64,000 bases of DNA from Halorubellus sp. JP-L1 (lineage in GTDB: Archaea; Halobacteriota; Halobacteria; Halobacteriales; Natrialbaceae). The translations under genes and the position numbers were made by a program. Below the pieces are notes generated by a model that was not told the origin of the DNA, made no database searches, and saw nothing but the letters and a program-made list of their open reading frames with translations. The stretch spans positions 1,612,001 through 1,676,000 of the forward strand of contig NZ_JAAOIR010000001.1 of assembly GCF_011440375.1 (NCBI RefSeq), given 5' to 3'. Below, piece after piece: positions 8,489-17,437 of the stretch (the first letter of the stretch is position 1; every line of letters starts with the position of its first letter).

Positions 8489-9106
8489 GCGGTGGTCGCG
8501 GCGCTCGACGTGGTCGGCGAGGCGCTGGTAGACGATCGCGTAGTCGTCGTCGGCTGTCGCGAAGTCGACGAGGAACCGCTCCAGTTTCGCGGCCTCGTTC
8601 CGCGCGCTCGCGGCGCGGTCGTCGTCGGATTGGCGCTGGCGGTCCTCGCGAGCGTACGCGGCGGCGCGTTCGACGACGGACGCGTCGAGTCCGCGTTCCG
8701 CCGCGAGCGCTTCGGCGGCGAGCGCCGCGGCATCCGGCGCGAGTCGCTCGCGCGTCACGCGCTCGCCCTCGAACTCGAGGACGGGCATCGCGCGGCGTTC
8801 GACGACCTCGGGGTCGCTCGCGAGCGTCTCCAGCACGCGGCGGACGAGCGCGACGTCCACCCCACTGTAGTCGTCGGGGACGCCGTCGAGGTACTCGAGC
8901 GCGCTCTCGGCGAGCCCCACGCACCCCTCCCAGTTACGCCCGCGAGCGTGATGCACCGCCGCCGTCAACTGCACGAGCCCCTGGAGGAATCGACCGTCGG
9001 CGTCGTCGCGGTCGCTCTCCAGCCACGCCCCCTCCAGCGGGTCGTGGGCCGCGTGATAGAACCCGTCGTTGAACAACGCCAGCCCCGCACGAAGATTCGC
9101 TCGCAC
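8459..9106 (-). CDS. DUF309 domain protein
   Basis: A 215-residue DUF309 protein. The diagnostic N-terminal segment ALFNDGFYHAAHDPLEGAWL and the second motif FLQGLVQLTAAVHHARGRNWEG are both present. The family is small, all-helical and of unknown biochemical role. The start is a GTG at 9106, directly before RANLRAGLALFNDG; an in-frame ATG at 9328 would add 74 unrelated residues and overlap the divergent lipoprotein gene. The C-terminal codons are repeated downstream as a 38-bp tandem array. Confidence 0.8.
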   Translation of the reverse strand: MRANLRAGLALFNDGFYHAAHDPLEGAWLESDRDDADGRFLQGLVQLTAAVHHARGRNWEGCVGLAESALEYLDGVPDDYSGVDVALVRRVLETLASDPEVVERRAMPVLEFEGERVTRERLAPDAAALAAEALAAERGLDASVVERAAAYAREDRQRQSDDDRAASARNEAAKLERFLVDFATADDDYAIVYQRLADHVERRDHRASDVDGLFE

Positions 9107-9291
9107 ACCGACCCGTACGCACTCGCCGACCAACGGTCTTTCCGTCCACCGGCCTCGAACCGACTCGCGCGTCGCGCCGGTCGCCACGGCGACGTCGACG
9201 CTGGCTCGTCTCGTTTGGGAGGCATGCTCTCGGTCAACCAGCTCTTTCACGTAACACAAGGCTTGCAGTTCTTCGACGCGAACGATGACGC

Positions 9292-9816
9292 ATGCGACGT
9301 CGTGCTCTCCTTCGAACGACCGCCGCAACGACCGCGCTCGGCGCCATCGCCGGCTGCCTCGACGGATCCGGCGACGACGACTCCGAGACAGAGACCACCG
9401 CGACCGACGACGGAACCACGACGCCGGCGACCGAGTCGACCACGACGACGCCGGCGCTCGAGGTGACGTCCCGGGACATCCAGACCGAGTCGACCGACTG
9501 CGGGAGCGAGAACGCCGGCAGCATCGAGTTCACCGACAGCGGTGCGGATATCAGTGGCTCCGTCCCAGCGAACACGCCCTGTTACGAGGCGCAGTACGTG
9601 AACGAGCGCGTGCTCGGCGGCGTCGTCGAGGTCACCGTCGGCATCCAGGAGACCGACGCCGAGAACTGCCAGTCCTGCCTCGGACAGATCGAGTACGCGG
9701 GCACGCTCGAGACGAACCGCGACCCGCACTCGCTCGTCCTCATCCACGAGTTCACGCCCGAAGGCGAGGACGAACCCGTTACGCAAGTCGTTGCGGACAA
9801 GACTCGCGACGACTGA
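9292..9816 (+). CDS. Tat-exported lipoprotein with conserved cysteines, copy 1
   Basis: A 174-residue predicted lipoprotein. It starts with MRRRALLRTTAATTALGAIAGC: a twin-arginine signal followed by an AGC lipobox, so export by Tat and lipid anchoring at the cell surface are expected. A Thr/Asp-rich linker follows. The ~110-residue mature domain has two Cys near its start, a later CQSC pair, and the motifs ENAGSIEF and IEYAG. The protein at 10978-11508 shares this layout and is a paralogue. The ligand is unknown; the CxxC could bind metal or form disulphides. Confidence 0.8.
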   Translation: MRRRALLRTTAATTALGAIAGCLDGSGDDDSETETTATDDGTTTPATESTTTTPALEVTSRDIQTESTDCGSENAGSIEFTDSGADISGSVPANTPCYEAQYVNERVLGGVVEVTVGIQETDAENCQSCLGQIEYAGTLETNRDPHSLVLIHEFTPEGEDEPVTQVVADKTRDD

Positions 9817-9985
9817 CCGCTCGCGCGTCGACTCGATTACTGGCCGACTGGCACAGTCGGTCAGCCGGCCGACGACTCGCCCACCGATCCACCCCCGGTT
9901 CTATTCGCCCGTATACGGTATTCAAGATATAGAAGCAACCAATGGGTTTTTGATAAGTGAGTGAACTGTACATGATGTGGTTCCA

Positions 9986-10411
9986 ATGATGGACGTCACT
10001 GCGATACCGACCGTACCGCTACAGAGCGATGGCGCGGGGATAGTCATCCTCCTGGTGTACCTCGCGATCATCGTCGTTTCCATCGCCGGCATGTGGAAGA
10101 CGTTCGAGAAGGCAGGCCAGCCCGGCTGGGCCTCCATCATCCCGATCCTGAACATCTACTACATGCTCAAGATCGCGGACCGAGACGCCTGGTGGCTAAT
10201 CCTCTTTTTCATCCCGGTCATCAGCCTCATCCCCGCGATCATCGTCCCCATCGACATGGCGAAGAACTTCGGGAAGGGCACCGGATTCGGCCTCGGCCTC
10301 GCATTCCTCCCGTTCATCTTCTACCCGCTCCTCGGGTTCGGGGACGCGAACTACAACGGCCACGGGCCCGCCGGCGGCGCCGGCGCCGGCGCCAGCGGCA
10401 CCCAGTTCTAG
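9986..10411 (+). CDS. DUF5684-type membrane protein
   Basis: A 141-residue integral membrane protein with three or four hydrophobic segments (GIVILLVYLAIIVVSIAGM, WASIIPILNIYYML, WWLILFFIPVISLIPAIIV, GLAFLPFIFYPLLGFG). The motif FEKAGQPGWASIIPILNIYY is the hallmark of the DUF5684 family, which is widespread in archaea and bacteria with no known role. The start is at 9986 or the next methionine three bases later. It ends in a Gly/Ala-rich tail. Confidence 0.8.
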   Translation: MMDVTAIPTVPLQSDGAGIVILLVYLAIIVVSIAGMWKTFEKAGQPGWASIIPILNIYYMLKIADRDAWWLILFFIPVISLIPAIIVPIDMAKNFGKGTGFGLGLAFLPFIFYPLLGFGDANYNGHGPAGGAGAGASGTQF

Positions 10412-10750
10412 ACGGCACGACCCCGTTTTCTGCGAACACACCCTTACCCAGTCCCAACCACGAACGTCCGGACGAAGTTTGACGCTCCTGTCTCTCGGCG
10501 TCTTTGTCCGCTGAGAACGTCCGGACGGAGTCCCCGCGAGCAGGGCGAGACCTTCGGTCTCGCTGGCAGCCGGCGCGTAGCGCCGGCGACGAAGGCGAGC
10601 GGGGGCACGTCCGGACGGAGATTTGAACTGGGCGAGACGGTCGCGCTCACTGCGTTCGCGCGCTGCGACTCGCTTGCTCAAATCTCCGTGTCATCGTTTC
10701 TCCCGACGCAGACGCCTCGCTATCGCTCGGCGTTGTTGCGTCGGGAGAAA
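10412..10750. other. non-coding stretch with repeated tRNA-Arg 3'-end fragments and hairpins
   Basis: No gene is seen. The 10-bp palindrome cgtccggacg occurs at 10465, 10518 and 10608, and again at the 3' end of the tRNA-Arg (10751). The copy at 10608-10629 matches 22 bp of the tRNA 3' end exactly; the copy at 10518 matches 13 bp and the one at 10465 is more decayed. Two strong hairpins (gcgagac...gtctcgc near 10548, gccggcgc...gcgccggc near 10570) and a longer inverted repeat (cgtttctcccgacgca near 10697, with its complement before 10751) fill the rest. Confidence 0.75.
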
Positions 10751-10823
10751 CGTCCGGACGGAGATTTGAACTCCGGTCCCTGGCTCCGCAAGCCAAGAGG
10801 ATAGTCCACTACCCTACCCGGAC
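10751..10823 (-). tRNA. tRNA-Arg (GCG)
   Basis: On the minus strand the sequence folds as a full cloverleaf of 73 nt. The acceptor stem is GUCCGGG with UCCGGAC, the D arm has GGGU/AUCC, and the anticodon stem is UUGGC/GCCAG with loop UUGCGGA, giving anticodon GCG (Arg, codon CGC). The T arm is CGGAG-UUCAAAU-CUCCG and the discriminator is G. There is no intron and CCA is not encoded. Copies of its 3' end lie just downstream, suggesting past use as an integration site. Confidence 0.93.
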
Positions 10824-10977
10824 TCATCTCTACGTTTCGTGGTGGTACACAAGAGGGTTACGATGTGTAGGGGTGGAATCGCGGGGCGGCGCGTGGGGGC
10901 TGCTAGCGCGGGGGCTGGATGAAAACAATTTTTCAGCGTGGACAAGCCCTTTCAAAACACGGGTCGTTCGTGGTAGT

Positions 10978-11508
10978 ATGAAGCGACGGGCGCTATTGAA
11001 GCGGGCGAGTGCCGTGACGGGTATGGCCGCGTTCGCCGGGTGCCTCAGCGAGGGCGCTGGTTCCGGTGATGTGGAGACGACCGAGGAGACCGGCGGTGAC
11101 GAGTCGACGACGGGAGAGTCGTCGACGACCGACTCCACGACGACCGAGCCGACGACGACCGAGGCGCCGGTGGCGGTCGCGAAGCAGAGCCTGGAGACGA
11201 CGAACACGGGCTGTGGGACGGAGAACACAGCCGAGATCGCGTTCGGTAAGAGTGGTGCGTCCGTCGACGGGAAGATCTCGACGAGCGATCCGTGCCACGA
11301 GGCCGCGTTCGCGGACGTCTCCTTGAGCGACGGGGCGTTGACGGTGACGTTGGAGGCGATGGCGACGGACGCCGAGGCGTGCGAGCAGTGCCTCGCGGTC
11401 GTCGAGTACTCGGCTGGTGTCGAGACGGAGAACGGCGTGCCGGAGTCGGTGACGGTGAAGCATCGGGCGCAGGGGGAGACGTCGGTCGTCGCGGAGCAGT
11501 CCCGATAG
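10978..11508 (+). CDS. Tat-exported lipoprotein with conserved cysteines, copy 2
   Basis: A 176-residue lipoprotein paralogous to 9292-9816. MKRRALLKRASAVTGMAAFAGC gives a twin-arginine signal and an AGC lipobox, followed by a Glu/Thr-rich linker. The mature domain has the same order of features: a TGCGTEN start, a DPCHEA cysteine, a CEQC pair and VVEYSAG. The ATG at 10978 is chosen because it opens the signal peptide; the longer in-frame ORF from 10873 has no signal. The two copies lie on either side of the tRNA-Arg region. Confidence 0.8.
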   Translation: MKRRALLKRASAVTGMAAFAGCLSEGAGSGDVETTEETGGDESTTGESSTTDSTTTEPTTTEAPVAVAKQSLETTNTGCGTENTAEIAFGKSGASVDGKISTSDPCHEAAFADVSLSDGALTVTLEAMATDAEACEQCLAVVEYSAGVETENGVPESVTVKHRAQGETSVVAEQSR

Positions 11509-11684
11509 CTCCGAAACACGACGTTGACTCGCGCGCTCGTGGTGGTCCGAGGCTTCTTGTAGGGAGCCGCAGTAAGCCCGGCGATGATCGCGATTCGTCG
11601 ACGTCGGGAACCGCAAGCCGGGACCGCGCTCTCCGCGAGAAGACAACGCTTAAGCGGCGTCCAACCATGCGGAATCGTACGATT

Positions 11685-13127
11685 ATGGGCGCGATAGAGG
11701 ACGTCTACGAGGACCTCGACACCGACGTCGAGCTGGCGGAGTTCCGGGACGCCGTCGAGGCGAAGGTCGAGCAGATGGGTGGCCTCGCCGACGAGGAGTC
11801 CGCCGCGATGCTCGTCGCGCACGAACTCGAGGACGGCGAAGTCGAGGGCGTCGCGGACGTCGAGCCGGGGATGGAGGAGGTGAAGTTCGTCGCGAAGGTG
11901 ACCTCGGTCGGCGAGAAGCGCGGGTTCGAGCGCGACGGCGAGGACCAGCCGGACGGCCGCGTCATCAACGTCGAGGTGGCCGACGAGACGGGGAGTGTCA
12001 GGCTCGCGTTCTGGGACGAGAAAGCGGACGCCGCCGAGGAGGAACTGGAGGCAGGAATGGTCCTCAAGGTCGGTGGGCGACCGAAGGAGGGCTACAACGG
12101 CGTGGAGGTGAACGTCGACGACGTGGAGCCGGCGCCGGACACGGACGTGAACGTGGACGTCTCCGGGGAGAGCACGATCGACGGACTGAGTCTCGGGTTG
12201 TCGGACGTGAACGTGAAGGGGAAGGTGCTGGACACGGAGTCGGTGCGGACGTTCGACCGCGACGACGGCAGCGAGGGGAAGGTCGCGAACCTCGTGCTCG
12301 GCGACGAGACCGGGCGCGTTCGCGTGACGATGTGGGACGGGCAGGCCGAGACCGTCGACGACGTGAACGCTGGCGACAGCGTCGAGGTCGTGGACGGCTA
12401 CACTCGCGAGCGCGACGGCGACCTCGAGTTGCACGTCGGCGAGCGCGGCGCGATCGAGGACCTCGACGAGGAGGTCGCGTACGAGCCCGAGTCCGTGCCG
12501 ATCGACGACCTCGAGATCGATACGACGGTGGACATCGCTGGCGTGGTGCGGTCGGCGGACCCGAAGCGGACGTTCGACCGCGACGACGGCAGCGAGGGCC
12601 AGGTGCGGAACGTGCGCGTGCAGGACGACTCCGGCGACATCCGGGTCGCTTTGTGGGGCGACAAGGCGGACTACGACATCGGCCCCGGGGACCGCGTGGC
12701 GTTCGCGGACGTGGAGATACAGGACGGCTGGCAGGACGACCTCGAGGCGTCGGCGGGCTGGCGGTCCTCGGTGACGGTGCTCGACGGGAACGCCACGGAG
12801 GCCGACGCGGGGACCGACGGGAGCGGGGACGAAGGTGCGACTGGCCTGGACGCGTTCGCGGACGACGGAGGCGACGACGCCGGCGATGGCGCAAGCGCGT
12901 CCGATAGCGGGGGCGGCGGTGGCGTCGCCGCGACGACGCAAGCGCGCGAGGACGGGGAGCGCGTCGAGTTCACGGGCACGGTCGTGCAGGCCGGGAGTCC
13001 GGTCGTGCTCGACGACGGCGAGGAGACCATGTCGGTCGACACGGACGCGGACGTCCACCTCGGCCAGGAGGTCACCGTCCGTGGGGACCTCGTCGACGGA
13101 CGCGTCGACGCCGACGACGTCGTCTGA
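11685..13127 (+). CDS. rpa2: replication protein A, RPA2-type ssDNA-binding protein
   Basis: A 480-residue single-stranded DNA-binding protein with repeated OB folds. Three copies of the OB signature are visible at about residues 60-140, 160-255 and 270-350: VxxVGEKRGFERDGE...GSVRLAFWDEKAD, LDTESVRTFDRDDGSEGKVANLVLGDETGRVRVTMWD, and SADPKRTFDRDDGSEGQVRNVRVQDDSGDIRVALWGDKAD. A Gly/Asp-rich linker leads to a fourth short OB-like region at the C terminus. RPA protects ssDNA in replication and repair. The start at 11685 (MGAIEDVYEDLDTD) is favoured over 11667. The following genes are histone and histone deacetylase, a chromatin-and-DNA cluster. Confidence 0.9.
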   Translation: MGAIEDVYEDLDTDVELAEFRDAVEAKVEQMGGLADEESAAMLVAHELEDGEVEGVADVEPGMEEVKFVAKVTSVGEKRGFERDGEDQPDGRVINVEVADETGSVRLAFWDEKADAAEEELEAGMVLKVGGRPKEGYNGVEVNVDDVEPAPDTDVNVDVSGESTIDGLSLGLSDVNVKGKVLDTESVRTFDRDDGSEGKVANLVLGDETGRVRVTMWDGQAETVDDVNAGDSVEVVDGYTRERDGDLELHVGERGAIEDLDEEVAYEPESVPIDDLEIDTTVDIAGVVRSADPKRTFDRDDGSEGQVRNVRVQDDSGDIRVALWGDKADYDIGPGDRVAFADVEIQDGWQDDLEASAGWRSSVTVLDGNATEADAGTDGSGDEGATGLDAFADDGGDDAGDGASASDSGGGGGVAATTQAREDGERVEFTGTVVQAGSPVVLDDGEETMSVDTDADVHLGQEVTVRGDLVDGRVDADDVV

Positions 13128-13289
13128 CCCGACGAGAACGACCGCCGCCATCGTTCCCGCTATAGTCCTGATCACGTCGGCCGCGAGTGACGACCTCGTG
13201 TGACGTGTCGAGAATGTACGATGCGCGTTCTCCGTCGTCCTCGTTCCGTCACGGAAACTACTAAGGCGTGGCCGAACCCGGGTTGGTGT

Positions 13290-13721
13290 ATGAGCGTCGA
13301 GTTGCCGTTCGCGCCGGTGGATACGATCATTCGACGGAACGCTGGCGACCTTCGCGTGAGCGCGGGTGCTGCGGAGGAGCTCGCGCGCCGGATCCAGTCC
13401 CACGGCGCGGGCCTCGCCGTCGAAGCCGCCGACGTCGCAACCGAGGACGGCCGGAAGACGCTGATGGCGGAGGACTTCGGCGTGACGGCGAATCTCGACG
13501 GGGACGCGCTCGAACTCCCGGTCGCGCCAGTCGACCGGATCGCGCGCATCGACATCGACGACTCGTATCGCGTCTCGATGGACGCCCGCATCGCGCTCGC
13601 GGACATCCTCGAGGACTACGCGGACAACGTCGCGAGTGCCGCGGCGACGCTCGCGCGACACGCCGACAGACGCACCGTGAAGGCCGAAGACATCGAGACG
13701 TACTTCGCGCTCTTCGAGTGA
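13290..13721 (+). CDS. hstA: archaeal doublet histone
   Basis: A 143-residue protein consisting of two fused histone folds, the usual form in haloarchaea. Fold 1 (residues ~5-65) contains LPFAPVDTIIRRNAGDLRVS and later EDGRKTLMAEDF. Fold 2 (~75-140) has LPVAPVDRIARIDIDDSYRVS and ends ADRRTVKAEDIETYFALF. Both halves keep the xAPVDxI start and the (R/K)TxxAEDI-type end of the histone fold. The protein wraps DNA and/or acts as a transcription factor-like chromatin protein in haloarchaea. The gene lies 7 bp before a histone-deacetylase-family gene. Confidence 0.93.
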   Translation: MSVELPFAPVDTIIRRNAGDLRVSAGAAEELARRIQSHGAGLAVEAADVATEDGRKTLMAEDFGVTANLDGDALELPVAPVDRIARIDIDDSYRVSMDARIALADILEDYADNVASAAATLARHADRRTVKAEDIETYFALFE

Positions 13722-13728
13722 CCCCCAG

Positions 13729-14736
13729 ATGAACTTCGGTTACAGCGGTACGTGCCTCGACCACGACACCGGCCCCCGGCACCCGGAGACGGCGGACCGC
13801 TTGCGGGCGATCCGCGAGGGGTTGAAGCGCAAGCACGGCGTGGCGTACGTGGAACCCGACGCGGCGAGCGTGAGCGCGATCGAGCGCGTGCATGACCCCG
13901 ACTACGTCCGGGAGCTCCGGGAGTTCTGCGCTGACGGCGGCGGGGACTGGGACCCGGACACCGCCGCGGTCGAGGAGTCCTGGAACGCGATCCTGCAGAG
14001 CGCCGGGATCGCGCAGTGGGTCGCCGAGTCCGCGCTCGACGGCGACCAGGGGCGGGACACGCCGTTCTCGCTCGGCCGGCCGCCCGGGCATCACGCCGTC
14101 GCGGACGACGCGATGGGGTTCTGTTTCGTGAACAACGTCGCCGTCGCCGCGGACCACGCGCTCTCCGAGCGCGACGTCGACCGCGTCGCGATCGTCGACT
14201 GGGACGTCCATCACGGGAACGGCACGCAGGACATCTGGTACGACGACGACCGCGTGTTCTTCGCGAGCCTCCAGGAGTCCGGGCTCTACCCCGGGACGGG
14301 CGAACTTGACGAGACCGGCGAGGGCGACGGCGAAGGGACGACGTTGAACCTCCCGATGCCCGCCGGTGCCGGGGACGCGGACTACGCCGCCGCCATCGAG
14401 GACGTCGTCGCGCCCGCCGTCGAACGGTTCGACCCCGGCCTCCTCCTGGTGTCCGCGGGGTTCGACGCGCACCGCCACGACCCGATCTCGCGGATGCGCG
14501 TCTCCACCGAAGGGTACGCCATCATGACCGACCAGTTGCGTGCGCTCGCCGACGCCGTCGACGCCCCCATCGGGTTCGTGCTCGAGGGCGGCTACGGCCT
14601 GGACGTGCTCGCCGAGGGCGTCGCGATGGTTCACGAGACGTTCGACGGCCGCGACCCGATCCCGACCGACGAGGCCGTCGACGACGACGTCCGCGACCTC
14701 GTCGACGAAGCCCGAGCGATCCACGACCTCGACTGA
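13729..14736 (+). CDS. histone deacetylase family hydrolase
   Basis: A 335-residue zinc-dependent deacetylase of the arginase/HDAC fold, class II-like. Diagnostic motifs are GYSGTCLDHDTGPRHPE at the start, RPPGHHA (catalytic His pair), IVDWDVHHGNGTQ (metal-binding Asp and His), SAGFDAH (second metal Asp) and LEGGYGLD near the end. Members deacetylate lysine side chains or small acetylamines. The position 7 bp after the histone gene suggests co-transcription, but haloarchaeal histone acetylation is not demonstrated by this. Start MNFGYSG matches the family. Confidence 0.93.
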   Translation: MNFGYSGTCLDHDTGPRHPETADRLRAIREGLKRKHGVAYVEPDAASVSAIERVHDPDYVRELREFCADGGGDWDPDTAAVEESWNAILQSAGIAQWVAESALDGDQGRDTPFSLGRPPGHHAVADDAMGFCFVNNVAVAADHALSERDVDRVAIVDWDVHHGNGTQDIWYDDDRVFFASLQESGLYPGTGELDETGEGDGEGTTLNLPMPAGAGDADYAAAIEDVVAPAVERFDPGLLLVSAGFDAHRHDPISRMRVSTEGYAIMTDQLRALADAVDAPIGFVLEGGYGLDVLAEGVAMVHETFDGRDPIPTDEAVDDDVRDLVDEARAIHDLD

Positions 14737-14807
14737 CTCGCTTCTCGGTCTCCCCTGCTCCTTCCGACGGTCGACGCACGCTCGCGGTTCGATACCCGAT
14801 CTCGCGT

Positions 14808-16205
14808 TCAGGGTTCGGGGTGGAAGTACGCGGCGAGTTCGACGCCGAAGTCCTCGGCGAGCGTCGCGACCGCGTCGTCGACGAGGACGTCGTAGCCGGC
14901 TTCGAGCGCGCTCTCGACGTGCGTGCCGAGGCGGACGTCGAACACCGCGTCGCTCTCGAGGAACGCCTCGGCAGTGGTGTGCTCGCGCTCGCGCTCGACG
15001 ACGTACCGGCCGTCCGCGACGAACGGCCCGTACGCGTCCGGGTCGGCCGCGTACTTCTCGTAGAACCCGCGCGCGTGGTCCGCGACGTGCACGGGCGGGC
15101 CCTCGTGCCGGCGGACGCGCGGCCGCTCCGCGACCTCAAGTTCCACGAGGATCGCTGCCGCGGACCGGTCCTGCGTAGCGAACGTTGCCGACCGGAGGAC
15201 GTCGAACCCGCGGCGGTCGAGTTCGTCGACGAGCCCGGCCTCCGACCGGCGGAGCTGCGGCCAGAGCTGGTCGTCGACGAGGTCCGGCGGCGAGAACGCG
15301 ACCGCCATCGGCGTCGTCCCCCGCCGGTCGACGTGCTCGCGGACGTCCGCCGCCGACAGCGGTTCGGGGTCGGTCGCCTCGAAGCGCTCGACGGACGGAG
15401 CCGCGAGGAGCGCGCGAGCGTGATGCTGGAGGCGCGCGACGTTCCCCGCCGAACACACCGCCGCGACGTTCCGCTCCGGGTCCGTCGGGTCGACGACCAC
15501 GAGCGCGTCGTCGAACGACGCCGCCGCGTGCCCCTCCGGGTCGATCTCCACGGGCGGGTGCCAGTCCGCGACCGCCTCGACGAACTCGCGGAACCCGCCG
15601 TACTCGGCGACGAGCAGCTCCGTGACGTACCCCGAGAACCCACGCGTTCGGAGATCGCTTCCGTACACGCCGACGCCCTTCAGGAACTGCTTCGTCACGC
15701 GCACCTCGCCCGCGAGGTCGTCGTCGAGTCGCGCCTCGAGGTACTCGTTGTGGAACGGCGTCCGGTCGACCGCCGACCGGATCTCGCTCGCCGACTCGAC
15801 CGCGTAACACGGCACGCAGTCGACGTCGAACCCGCGATACTGGCCCTTGACGTACGGGTGCTCCGCGTACTCCTCGCGGCCCTCCGGCAGCACCGCGTGC
15901 CCGACCTCGAGTCCCCACGCCTCCAGGTCCTCGCGGTCGACCTCGGGCGGGAATCGCACGAACAGGTCCACGTCACGGTCGCCCGCGACCCACGTCCCCC
16001 TGGCAGTGGACCCGACCTGCATCACGTCCGCGCCAGGACACAGGTCCGCGACCGCGTCCTCGGCGCGCTCGGTCAACGCCGCCACTACCTCCCGCATCCG
16101 CGCCCACTCCTCCTCGCTCGGGTCCACGCGCTCTCGAACCCGCGACACCACCCGCTCGAACGCGTCCCCGTCGTCTCCGCCCTCGCCGGGCGACTCGTCG
16201 CTCAT
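14808..16205 (-). CDS. cca: CCA tRNA nucleotidyltransferase, archaeal class I
   Basis: A 465-residue enzyme that adds CCA to tRNA 3' ends, needed because the tRNAs here do not encode CCA. The nucleotidyltransferase signature GSTARGTWVAGDRDVDLFVRF lies at residues ~66-86, with the catalytic Asp pair in DVDLF and the third carboxylate in FDVDCVPCY. Later family segments include VRVTKQFLKGVGVYGSDLRTRGFSGYVTELL. The length is normal for archaeal CCA enzymes. The ATG at 16205 is chosen; an upstream extension is not family-like. It is divergent from tRNA-Asn. Confidence 0.93.
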   Translation of the reverse strand: MSDESPGEGGDDGDAFERVVSRVRERVDPSEEEWARMREVVAALTERAEDAVADLCPGADVMQVGSTARGTWVAGDRDVDLFVRFPPEVDREDLEAWGLEVGHAVLPEGREEYAEHPYVKGQYRGFDVDCVPCYAVESASEIRSAVDRTPFHNEYLEARLDDDLAGEVRVTKQFLKGVGVYGSDLRTRGFSGYVTELLVAEYGGFREFVEAVADWHPPVEIDPEGHAAASFDDALVVVDPTDPERNVAAVCSAGNVARLQHHARALLAAPSVERFEATDPEPLSAADVREHVDRRGTTPMAVAFSPPDLVDDQLWPQLRRSEAGLVDELDRRGFDVLRSATFATQDRSAAAILVELEVAERPRVRRHEGPPVHVADHARGFYEKYAADPDAYGPFVADGRYVVEREREHTTAEAFLESDAVFDVRLGTHVESALEAGYDVLVDDAVATLAEDFGVELAAYFHPEP

Positions 16206-16357
16206 ACCACAGCACTCGCCGCCTCGCACGGAAAACCCATCGAAACCACCACGCGACGCCCACCGAAACCCCCGCAAACCACACGACACGCCCCCGCACG
16301 CCCCACGCCGAAACGAAAGCCCTATACAGCGACCCGCGACAACACAGTATTGCAGAA

Positions 16358-16430
16358 GCCGTCGTAGCTCAGATGGTAGAGCACCACGCTGTTAACGTGG
16401 TTGTCCCAGGTTCGAGTCCTGGCGACGGCG
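16358..16430 (+). tRNA. tRNA-Asn (GTT)
   Basis: A complete cloverleaf: acceptor GCCGUCG/CGACGGC, D stem GCUC/GAGC, anticodon stem CCACG/CGUGG with loop CUGUUAA (anticodon GUU, Asn), T arm CCAGG-UUCGAGU-CCUGG, discriminator G. There is no intron and no encoded CCA. An A+T-rich promoter-like element (ccctatacag) lies about 30-35 bp upstream. Confidence 0.95.
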
Positions 16431-16562
16431 CTTCTCTCTCACCCACGTCGCCGTAGCGACCGCTCGGCCACCAGCGACGGAGAGACGTCGCTACGCGTGG
16501 AGACAGCACTCGTCCTCGCGACCTCGCTCAGAGTTATCGTGACGTCGCCCGAACCGACTAGA

Positions 16563-17351
16563 ATGGCTTCGAAAGACTACGTGAAGCACGTCTGGACGAT
16601 CGGGTCGTATCCGGACATCGGCGAGGACTTCCTCTCGATGGCCGCGCACCTCGTGGACGCCGCCGACGTCGGCCCGGACCAGGCGATCCTCGACGTCGCG
16701 TGCGGAACCGGAAACGTCGCCATCACGGCCGCACGACGCGGTGCACGCGTGACCGGCGTCGACATCACGCCAGCGATGCTCGAGGACGCCCGCGAGAACG
16801 CCGCGATCGCCGACGTCGACGCCGACTGGCACGAAGGCGACGCGGTCGACCTCCCGTTCGACGACGACGCGTTCGACGCCACGCTCTCGTGCGTCGGCCA
16901 CATGTTCGCGAACCCGCCCGACCTCGCAGCCTCGGAGCAGGTCCGGGTGACGCGCCCCGGCGGCCAGATCGCGTTCACGTCTTGGACGCCCAAGAGCGTC
17001 GTCCCCGCGATGGCGAACGTCATGAACGAGTACCTCCCGCCGAACCCCGACGCTCCCGAACCGCCGTTCCGTTGGGGCGACCCCGACGTCGTCCAGGACC
17101 GCCTCGGCGACGGCGTCGCCGACCTCGAATTCGAGACCGGGACCGTCGACCAGCGCTCGCTCTCCCCAGCGCACCTCTGGGAGAGCGCAAGAACCCAGTC
17201 CGGAATGTTCATCGTCGCCCTCGAAGACGTCGACGACGCCGACCACCCTGCCCTCCGCGCCGACGTGCTCGACGTCATCGACGACTACTTCGATGACACC
17301 ACGAACACCGTCCCCATTGAGTACCGACTCGCGAAAGCAACCGTCGCGTGA
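16563..17351 (+). CDS. class I SAM-dependent methyltransferase
   Basis: A 262-residue Rossmann-fold methyltransferase. Motif I is ILDVACGTGNVAI (residues ~43-55), followed by GVDITPAML, the acidic loop after strand 2, and the UbiE-like post-motif LPFDDDAFDATLSCVGHMF. The second half diverges (FTSWTPKSVVPAMANVMNEY), so the substrate is unknown. The ATG at 16563 gives a normal length. It is a single gene with no partner that would reveal its pathway. Confidence 0.85.
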   Translation: MASKDYVKHVWTIGSYPDIGEDFLSMAAHLVDAADVGPDQAILDVACGTGNVAITAARRGARVTGVDITPAMLEDARENAAIADVDADWHEGDAVDLPFDDDAFDATLSCVGHMFANPPDLAASEQVRVTRPGGQIAFTSWTPKSVVPAMANVMNEYLPPNPDAPEPPFRWGDPDVVQDRLGDGVADLEFETGTVDQRSLSPAHLWESARTQSGMFIVALEDVDDADHPALRADVLDVIDDYFDDTTNTVPIEYRLAKATVA

Positions 17352-17437
17352 GCGACCGCAACGACGACGCCCTGCAGCCATGCAGACAGATCGACCACGA
17401 CCATAGAGCCAACCTGCGTCCGGACGAGATACCCCAG

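Noticed and set aside
10630-10750. Second tRNA near the tRNA-Arg
   Set aside because: Only the 3' end of the tRNA is repeated; the D and anticodon arms are missing, so it is a fragment.
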